A stretch of 64,000 bases of DNA from contig NZ_OY726397.1 of the NCBI RefSeq assembly GCF_963378095.1, positions 3,844,001 through 3,908,000 of the forward strand, written 5' to 3'. Under the pieces are notes generated by a model that was given only the letters and a program-made list of their open reading frames with translations, was not told where the DNA came from and made no database searches. This document shows, piece after piece, positions 57,656-64,000 of the stretch (positions are counted from its first letter, which is position 1; each line of letters starts with the position of its first letter). The position numbers and the translations under genes are program-made. Source of the stretch: Mycolicibacterium sp. MU0053. Its GTDB lineage: Bacteria; Actinomycetota; Actinomycetes; Mycobacteriales; Mycobacteriaceae.

Positions 57656-58792
57656 TCAGGACCCGACCGTCAAGCCCACCTTCTGGAATTCCTTGAGATC
57701 GCAGTAGCCGGCCTTGGCCATCGACCGACGCAGGCCGCCGACCAGGTTCAACGAGCCGAACGGATCATCGGAGGGGCCGCTGAGCACCTGATCCAGCGAC
57801 GGCCGCTCACCCATCGCGATCTGCAGCAGCGCACCGCGCGGCAACGACGGGTGCGCGGCGGCCGAGGGCCAGAACCAGCCGTCGCCCAGGGCCTCGGCGG
57901 ACTGCGCCAGCGGCGTGCCGAGCACCACGGCGTCCGCGCCGCACGCGATCGCCTTGGCCAGCTCGCCGGAGGTGTGGATGTCGCCGTCGGCGAGCACATG
58001 CACGTAGCGGCCGCCGGTTTCGTCGAGATACTCGCGGCGCGCCGCGGCGGCGTCGGCGATCGCGGTGGCCATCGGCACGCTGATGCCGAGCACCTCGTCG
58101 CTGGTGGTCGCGCCCGAGGTCGATCCGTAGCCGACGATGACCCCGGCCGCGCCGGTGCGCATCAGATGCAGTGCGGTGCGATGGTCCTGCACGCCGCCGG
58201 CGACGACGGGCACGTCCAGCTCCGAGATGAAGGTCTTCAGGTTCAGCGGCTCGCCGTTGGACGATACGCGTTCGGCCGAGATGATCGTGCCCTGGATGAC
58301 CAGCAGGTCGATCCCGGCGGCGACCAGCGTCGGGGTCAGCGCCTGCGCGTTCTGGGGGCTGACCCGGACCGCGGTGGTCACGCCGGCCTCGCGTACCCGG
58401 GCCACCGCCGCGCCCAGCAGGTCGAGGTCCAGCGGCGCGGCATGCAGTTGCTGCAGCAGGCGCACGGCCGCCGACGGCTCGGGCTCCTTGGCGGCGGCCT
58501 CGACCACCTGGGCGACCTTGGCCTCGACGTCGGCGTGCCGGCCGATCAGGCCCTCGCCGTTGAGGACGCCGAGACCGCCGAGGCGGCCCAGCTCGATGGC
58601 GAAGTCGACCGACACCAGCGCGTCGGTGGGATGGCTGAGCACCGGGATCTCGAACCGGTAGGCGTCCAGCTGCCAGGCCGTCGACACGTCCTGGCTCGAC
58701 CGGGTGCGCCGGGACGGCACGATGTTGATGTCGGCGAGCTCGTAGGTGCGCCGCGCACTGCGGCCCATGCCGATTTCGACCAAGTCACGCAC
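57656..58792 (-). CDS. guaB3: GuaB3, IMP dehydrogenase family protein
   Basis: A 378-residue TIM-barrel protein of the IMPDH/GMP reductase family (Rv3410c) without the CBS domain pair of true IMPDH. It begins with VEIGMGRSARRTYELADINIVPSRR, typical of this actinobacterial branch. The central part contains DVPVVAGGVQDHRTALHLMRTGAAGVIVG, divided over the phosphate-binding loops. Its catalytic role is unsettled, because GuaB2 is the functional IMPDH in M. tuberculosis. GTG 58792 was chosen; a TTG three codons further in would match the tuberculosis annotation. It follows guaB2 by 17 bases. Confidence 0.93.
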   Translation of the reverse strand: MRDLVEIGMGRSARRTYELADINIVPSRRTRSSQDVSTAWQLDAYRFEIPVLSHPTDALVSVDFAIELGRLGGLGVLNGEGLIGRHADVEAKVAQVVEAAAKEPEPSAAVRLLQQLHAAPLDLDLLGAAVARVREAGVTTAVRVSPQNAQALTPTLVAAGIDLLVIQGTIISAERVSSNGEPLNLKTFISELDVPVVAGGVQDHRTALHLMRTGAAGVIVGYGSTSGATTSDEVLGISVPMATAIADAAAARREYLDETGGRYVHVLADGDIHTSGELAKAIACGADAVVLGTPLAQSAEALGDGWFWPSAAAHPSLPRGALLQIAMGERPSLDQVLSGPSDDPFGSLNLVGGLRRSMAKAGYCDLKEFQKVGLTVGS

Positions 58793-58809
58793 TGAACCAG
58801 TCCCCTTTG

Positions 58810-60414
<1,605 letters not shown>

Positions 60415-60497
60415 CTATCGGCTCGTCGGATGTGCGCCGCCCGCCCCGGGGCCGGGTATCGCTGGCCTAGCCCAGCACGGCTGCGTAGGGTGGAGGC

Positions 60498-60902
60498 GTG
60501 CGCGACCATCTTCCTCCGGGATTGCCGCCAGACCCGTTCGCCGACGACCCCAGTGACCCGTCCGCGGCGCTGGATGCCATCGAGCCCGGCCAGCCACTGG
60601 ATCCCCAGGAGCGCTCCGCAGTCGAGGCCGACCTGGCCGATCTCGCGGTATACGAATCGCTGCTGGCTCACAAGGGAATCCGTGGCCTGGTGGTGTGCTG
60701 CGACGAATGCCAGCAGGACCACTACCACGACTGGGACATGCTGCGCGCGAATCTGCTGCAGCTGCTGGTCGACGGCACCGTGCGCCCGCACGAGCCCGCG
60801 TATGACCCGGAACCCGACGCGTACGTCACCTGGGACTACTGCCGCGGCTACGCCGATGCGTCGCTGAACGAGGCGGCCTCCGAGAGCGACGGGTACCGCT
60901 AA
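60498..60902 (+). CDS. DUF5319 conserved protein (Rv3412-like)
   Basis: The 134-residue protein is nearly identical in pattern to Rv3412. A proline/aspartate-rich N-terminus is followed by VVCCDECQQDHYHDWDMLRANLL, whose residues C67, C68, C71, H75 and H77 look like a metal site. The C-terminal YVTWDYCRGYADASLNEA segment is conserved. Function is unknown. The start is GTG. It is divergent from guaB2 and its stop overlaps the rsdA stop by three bases on the opposite strand. Confidence 0.9.
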   Translation: MRDHLPPGLPPDPFADDPSDPSAALDAIEPGQPLDPQERSAVEADLADLAVYESLLAHKGIRGLVVCCDECQQDHYHDWDMLRANLLQLLVDGTVRPHEPAYDPEPDAYVTWDYCRGYADASLNEAASESDGYR

Positions 60903-62041
60903 CCCTCTTCCGGGATCTCGGCTTCGATCAGCGGTGCCTGGACGGTGGTCGTGGTCGTGACGATCTCCGCAGTCGACGCCGACGTCTCGGTTGGCGCACT
61001 GGTCACCGCCGACTCGGCCGCTTCAGTCTCCTCGACCTCGTCGGCCGGCTCGGCTGCCCGCGGCGCGGTGGTCGTGGTGAGCGACGACGACGGCGGCACC
61101 GTGGTCGACGTCTTCGTCGCGGTCGCGCTCGTGGGCGTCGTAGTGGCGGCGGGCGGTGCGGTGGTCGGCTCCGGCGTGGGCGTGGTGGTCGGTTCCGCAC
61201 TCGGCTGCGCGCCCGGCTCGGTGCTGGGTGCTGTGGTCGGGGCGCTCGGCTCGGTCGTCGGCTCCGGACTGCTCTCCCCCGGCGGCGACTCCGACGTCGT
61301 CGCGGTTTCGGACGGGACGGTGGTGGTCTCGTCCGAGGGCGCGGTGGTCGTCGGAGCCACGAGGGCCGGCAATTCCAGCAGCGTGACGCCCGGCGGTGGC
61401 GGCACCGAGGGTGCGCCCGGCACGATTTCGGGCAGCGCCGCATTCGCGTCCCGAGTGCCGACCTTGACGCTCAGCTCATTCCACTGCTGGATCAAGTCGG
61501 TCTTGTTCTCGACATCGTCGACGGTCTGCACCTCGGTGCTGACCTGTTCGAGCTTGGCCTGCGCCTGTTCCCAGTCGCCGCGCTCGATCAGCTGCTGGAC
61601 CTCGGCGAGCTGCGTCTGCGCCGCCAGGGTCACGCGATCATCGCGCACCGCCTGCGATTCCCCGAACAGCGCCGTGCGCAGCCCGTACATCGAGTCGCCG
61701 GGTTGGGCCCCGCCCACCAGGGCGCCGAAGCCGCCGATCGCCAGCACGCCGGCGGCCAACGAGGCCACGATTGTCAGCCCGCGCCGCGGTCCCGGCTTCG
61801 CGGTTTGCACCGCCAGGCCCTCGCGCACTGCGGCCGCGGCCTCGTCCTCGGTGAGGAATCGGCGCACCGACGGCCCGCGCACGCCGTCGCGCCAGTCCTC
61901 GAGCAGCGCGAACAGCTCGGCATCGGCCCGGTCGGCGGGCCGAACCCGGCGCTGATCGGCCAACGCGTCGAGCAGCTGGTCGGTGGCCGCGATCTCGGCC
62001 AGGGATTCGGGTTCGGCGGAGTCCCGGAAGTCACTAGGCAT
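60899..62041 (-). CDS. rsdA: Anti-sigma-D factor RsdA
   Basis: The 380-residue membrane anti-sigma factor holds SigD inactive. A cytoplasmic N-terminal domain of about 85 residues (LAEIAATDQLLDALADQRRV) binds the sigma factor. A single membrane span follows near 88-110 (LTIVASLAAGVLAIGGFGAL), then an extracellular helical region and a low-complexity Thr/Pro/Ser/Glu tail of some 160 residues. Release is by regulated degradation in the family. The gene overlaps sigD by eight bases. It matches Rv3413c in position and architecture. Confidence 0.93.
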   Translation of the reverse strand: MPSDFRDSAEPESLAEIAATDQLLDALADQRRVRPADRADAELFALLEDWRDGVRGPSVRRFLTEDEAAAAVREGLAVQTAKPGPRRGLTIVASLAAGVLAIGGFGALVGGAQPGDSMYGLRTALFGESQAVRDDRVTLAAQTQLAEVQQLIERGDWEQAQAKLEQVSTEVQTVDDVENKTDLIQQWNELSVKVGTRDANAALPEIVPGAPSVPPPPGVTLLELPALVAPTTTAPSDETTTVPSETATTSESPPGESSPEPTTEPSAPTTAPSTEPGAQPSAEPTTTPTPEPTTAPPAATTTPTSATATKTSTTVPPSSSLTTTTAPRAAEPADEVEETEAAESAVTSAPTETSASTAEIVTTTTTVQAPLIEAEIPEEG

Positions 62042-62612
62042 AGTCGTACCCCGAGGCCGTGATCTCGTTCTTCAACTTGGCCAGCGCGCGATGCTGCGCG
62101 ACCCGCACCGCCCCGGCGGTGCTACCCACCGCGACCGCGGTCTCCTCGGCGGACAGCCCGACCACCACCCGCAGGATCACGATCTCGCGTTGCTTTTCGG
62201 GCAGCACCTGCAGCAGCGCGTCCATCCGCGCCGCGGCGTCGGAGTTGATCGCCTGCTGTTCAGGACCCATATCAGGGTCATAACGCTCGGGCACCGAGTC
62301 GGTCGGTTCCGCGCGATTTCGGCCCGCCGCGCGATGCGCGTCGGCGACCTTGTGCGCTGCGATGCCGTACACAAAAGCCAGGAACGGTCGTCCCTGATCC
62401 TGGTAGCGCGGCAGCGCCATCATGGCGGCCAAGCAAACCTCCTGTGCGACGTCATCAGCCGAGAGACCACTGCGCTCCGCGGTTCCGACGCGGGCCCGGC
62501 AATACCGGACTACGACGGGGCGGATTATCTCCAGCACTTCCCGGAGCGCGTCACGATCGCCAGCGACCGCGTCAGCAACGACGGCGTCGAGACGTTCTCC
62601 TGGAATTGTCAT
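62034..62612 (-). CDS. sigD: ECF sigma factor SigD
   Basis: The 192-residue ECF sigma factor has region 2 (LSADDVAQEVCLAAMMALPRY, split near residues 55-75) and region 4 (LPEKQREIVILRVVVGLSAEETAVAVG near 125-150). SigD responds to nutrient limitation in mycobacteria. ATG 62612 was chosen; upstream in-frame codons add unconserved residues. It is followed by rsdA with an eight-base overlap, so sigma and anti-sigma are made together. Order and identity equal Rv3414c. Confidence 0.95.
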   Translation of the reverse strand: MTIPGERLDAVVADAVAGDRDALREVLEIIRPVVVRYCRARVGTAERSGLSADDVAQEVCLAAMMALPRYQDQGRPFLAFVYGIAAHKVADAHRAAGRNRAEPTDSVPERYDPDMGPEQQAINSDAAARMDALLQVLPEKQREIVILRVVVGLSAEETAVAVGSTAGAVRVAQHRALAKLKNEITASGYDYA

Positions 62613-62700
62613 CGACGGTGATATCTCCAACGTTACGGCCGGAGGTATCCCGGCGGCGCGGCACAGCTAAACAATAACGGCCCGGTGGGCCACCTTAGGG

Positions 62701-63501
62701 TCAGTGTGGGCACCACCGGCCGCCGCGATGGGAAACGGTATGGGCCGCGCTCTCGCGGATCAGTCGAATCTGCGCACCCGAAAACGCCTCGCTGCCAATC
62801 CCGTCGAGCAGGCTGGCCACCGCCCAGCGCAGCGGGACCAGACCGTGCTGTTCGGTGCGAACCAGCAGGTCGTCGGCCACCGCCCGGGCTTCGGGGACGC
62901 GGCCGCCGCTGCACAGCGCGGCGGCCAGCACCACATCGCTCTTGATGCGGTGGCGCACCGACCCTGCGTCGGCGGCGAGCGCGACGGCACTGTGGGCATG
63001 CGTCAGCGCGGTCTCCGGCTCGCCGCGCGCCATGGCGAGTTCGGCGCTGACCCATTCGATCCGAATGGCGGACCTGTTCTCGGGCCCCCGCTGCGCCCGC
63101 GCCACGACCAACAGCCGCGCCGCGGCGGCGAATCGTCCGAGCCCCAGCGCGTCTGCCGCCAGTCCTACCAACGCGTCGAGTCGCGCCACCGGATCGTCGC
63201 CGGCCAGCAGCAGCGCCCTGCCGTCCCAGCCGCGGGCGAGCCGATGCCAACCGAGCTGACGCAGCAGGGAACCCTCGGTGCTGTGCGCCAGGGCGGCCAG
63301 CGGACCGGTCCGCGTCTCCCGGCGCACCAGGGCCAACTCGGCGCGCGCGGCGGCGTAGTGCCCTTGTCCGCCGGCGGCCACCGCGCGCAGCCAGCGCTGC
63401 TGCGGATCGTGCGCCGGCGGCAACGGCCGGTGCCCCGGGGTGTCGCCGAAGGCCACGGCGCGAAGCGGCGTTGCGGCGAGGCTGACAAGTGCGCGCGACA
63501 T
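62701..63501 (-). CDS. Conserved hypothetical protein (Rv3415c-like)
   Basis: The 266-residue protein is alanine-, leucine- and arginine-rich with a repetitive helical pattern (AHDPQQRWLRAVAAGGQGHY, then AARAELALVRRETRTGPLAALAHST) resembling tetratricopeptide helices. It lies between sigD and whiB3 as Rv3415c does, and ends 88 bases upstream of sigD on the same strand. No catalytic motif is visible. Function is unknown; conservation of place suggests a link to the SigD or WhiB3 regulons, which is inference. Confidence 0.85.
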   Translation of the reverse strand: MSRALVSLAATPLRAVAFGDTPGHRPLPPAHDPQQRWLRAVAAGGQGHYAAARAELALVRRETRTGPLAALAHSTEGSLLRQLGWHRLARGWDGRALLLAGDDPVARLDALVGLAADALGLGRFAAAARLLVVARAQRGPENRSAIRIEWVSAELAMARGEPETALTHAHSAVALAADAGSVRHRIKSDVVLAAALCSGGRVPEARAVADDLLVRTEQHGLVPLRWAVASLLDGIGSEAFSGAQIRLIRESAAHTVSHRGGRWCPH

Positions 63502-63732
63502 CGCGGCACGCTACCAATTGTCGAGTTAACACTTGGCGGCTGCCACGTTACGAACACATAAATCGCCACGGCGGTTGGGGTGAACGGGTTTGCCAACGAG
63601 ATCTCAGCGACGTGCAGAAATTCATGATCACTGTGCCGCACCCACATTCGCGGAGCGCTCACAATCCTTAAAGGATGAACATGAAGTAAATTCTTACGCT
63701 GCGGTTATGCCATTTAACACAGTGCCCCACTA

Positions 63733-63762
63733 TTGACTGACTTTCGTCGACCCACATACTTT
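63733..63762 (+). promoter_or_regulatory. Sigma-A-type promoter of whiB3
   Basis: TTGACT (63733-63738) and TACTTT (63757-63762) are separated by 18 bases. Transcription would start near 63769, giving a leader of about 80 bases. The -10 lies inside an inverted repeat, CCCACA (63751-63756) with TGTGGG (63762-63767), which a regulator could use. Confidence 0.6.
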
Positions 63763-63810
63763 GTGGGTGCACTCGAGTTGTCATCGGCGACAGCACTCGG
63801 ACTACACCTT

Positions 63811-63827
63811 CCTTTGCCAGCCAAAGG
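63811..63827 (+). promoter_or_regulatory. Hairpin in the whiB3 leader
   Basis: CCTTTG and CAAAGG form a perfect six-base stem with a five-base loop, ending 24 bases before the whiB3 ATG. It might modulate translation or stability of the leader. Confidence 0.4.
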
Positions 63828-63851
63828 AACTCGGCGACAAGGGGTTCTCCA

Positions 63852-64000
63852 ATGCCACAGCCGCAGCAACTACCCGGACCCAACGCCGACATCTGGGATT
63901 GGCAAATGCACGGCCTGTGCCGGGGCGTCGACTCCGCGATGTTCTTCCACCCCGACGGGGAACGCGGCCGCGCCCGCGCCCAACGCGAACTGCGGGCCAA
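63852..64000 (+). CDS. whiB3: Redox-sensing regulator WhiB3, 3' end missing
   Basis: The first 49 codons of a WhiB-family iron-sulfur regulator are visible and run off the window. They read MPQPQQLPGPNADIWDWQMH, then C23 in GLCRGVD, the first of the four cluster ligands, then SAMFFHPDGERG, the family motif. The next cysteines and the DNA-binding GVWGG turn lie beyond the edge. The N-terminus and place after Rv3415c identify it as WhiB3, a redox-responsive regulator of lipid metabolism. AAGGGG about nine bases upstream is the ribosome-binding site. Confidence 0.93.
   Translation, partial: MPQPQQLPGPNADIWDWQMHGLCRGVDSAMFFHPDGERGRARAQRELRA

Larger units (their letters stand above)
63502..63851. 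other. 350-bp divergent non-coding region upstream of whiB3
   Basis: This gap is markedly A/T-rich against the rest of the window and has no credible gene. It holds a promoter for whiB3 (63733-63762), a six-base-arm inverted repeat (CCCACA-N5-TGTGGG) overlapping the -10, and a 5' UTR hairpin. The half nearer 63501 should also contain the promoter of the Rv3415c-like gene, but I cannot define it. Confidence 0.7.

Noticed and set aside
62633..63532. Alternative 299-codon frame over the Rv3415c-like gene
   Set aside because: Arg/Gly-rich shadow sequence; the 62701-63501 frame gives the conserved hypothetical protein.

Overview
This is a high-GC actinobacterial chromosome segment from a mycobacterium. 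Gene content and order follow the Mycobacterium tuberculosis stretch from sdhA/sdhB (Rv3318-Rv3319) to whiB3 (Rv3416). Recognisable anchors in the same order are sigJ, dacB1, trpS, metC/metA, folD, mfpA with its signalling genes, spoU, dnaE2, lpqD, acrA1, iunH, imuB/imuA', guaA, choD, guaB3, guaB2, rsdA and sigD. The PE/PPE and insertion-sequence genes of the tubercle bacillus are absent, and a sugar phosphotransferase system is present, so a non-tuberculous, Mycolicibacterium-like organism is most likely. These assignments come from remembered protein families and gene order; no database search was run.

Layout. 1-4826: 3' part of succinate dehydrogenase 2, then an ascorbate-type PTS transporter. 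4847-6367: a CxxC carboxymuconolactone-decarboxylase-like protein and the convergent ECF41-type sigma factor SigJ, with a textbook ECF41 promoter in front of the former. 6431-12337: an amine or amino-acid utilisation cluster (permease, universal stress protein, aldehyde dehydrogenase, Lrp/AsnC regulator, class III aminotransferase). 12435-19073: DacB1, flavoenzymes, YhjD, TrpS, XthA. 19162-25001: an alpha/beta hydrolase, a SAM-IV riboswitch controlling metY-metX-methyltransferase, and FolD. 25064-28886: a second flavin oxidoreductase and a two-FHA-domain ABC exporter resembling Rv1747. 28896-34827: a DUF559 gene bracketed by 63-bp direct repeats, then the five-gene MfpA signalling operon. 35020-39517: TrmL-like methyltransferase, nitroreductase and SOS-controlled DnaE2. 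39531-45928: stress and dormancy genes (universal stress proteins, a fused kinase/ATPase, an Acg-like nitroreductase, a second permease/stress-protein pair). 45977-50752: thioesterase, LpqD, AcrA1, IunH. 50756-53051: the SOS-controlled ImuA'-ImuB pair. 53188-60372: the guanine-nucleotide genes with ChoD and a second DUF559 gene bracketed by a different 59-bp repeat. 60498-64000: DUF5319 protein, RsdA-SigD, a conserved hypothetical protein, and the start of whiB3.

How the parts work together. DnaE2, ImuA' and ImuB form the mycobacterial mutasome, and both transcription units carry a LexA box. GuaA, GuaB2 and probably GuaB3 serve GMP synthesis. MetY and MetX serve methionine synthesis under SAM-IV control. 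SigD/RsdA and SigJ are regulatory sigma systems. No tRNA, rRNA, CRISPR array, transposase or prophage was seen.

The most unusual structure is the matched architecture at 28896-29926 and 56586-57651. At each site a lone AbiEi/DUF559-type nuclease-like gene is flanked by direct copies of a long imperfect palindrome, and the gene's own stop codon lies inside one copy.
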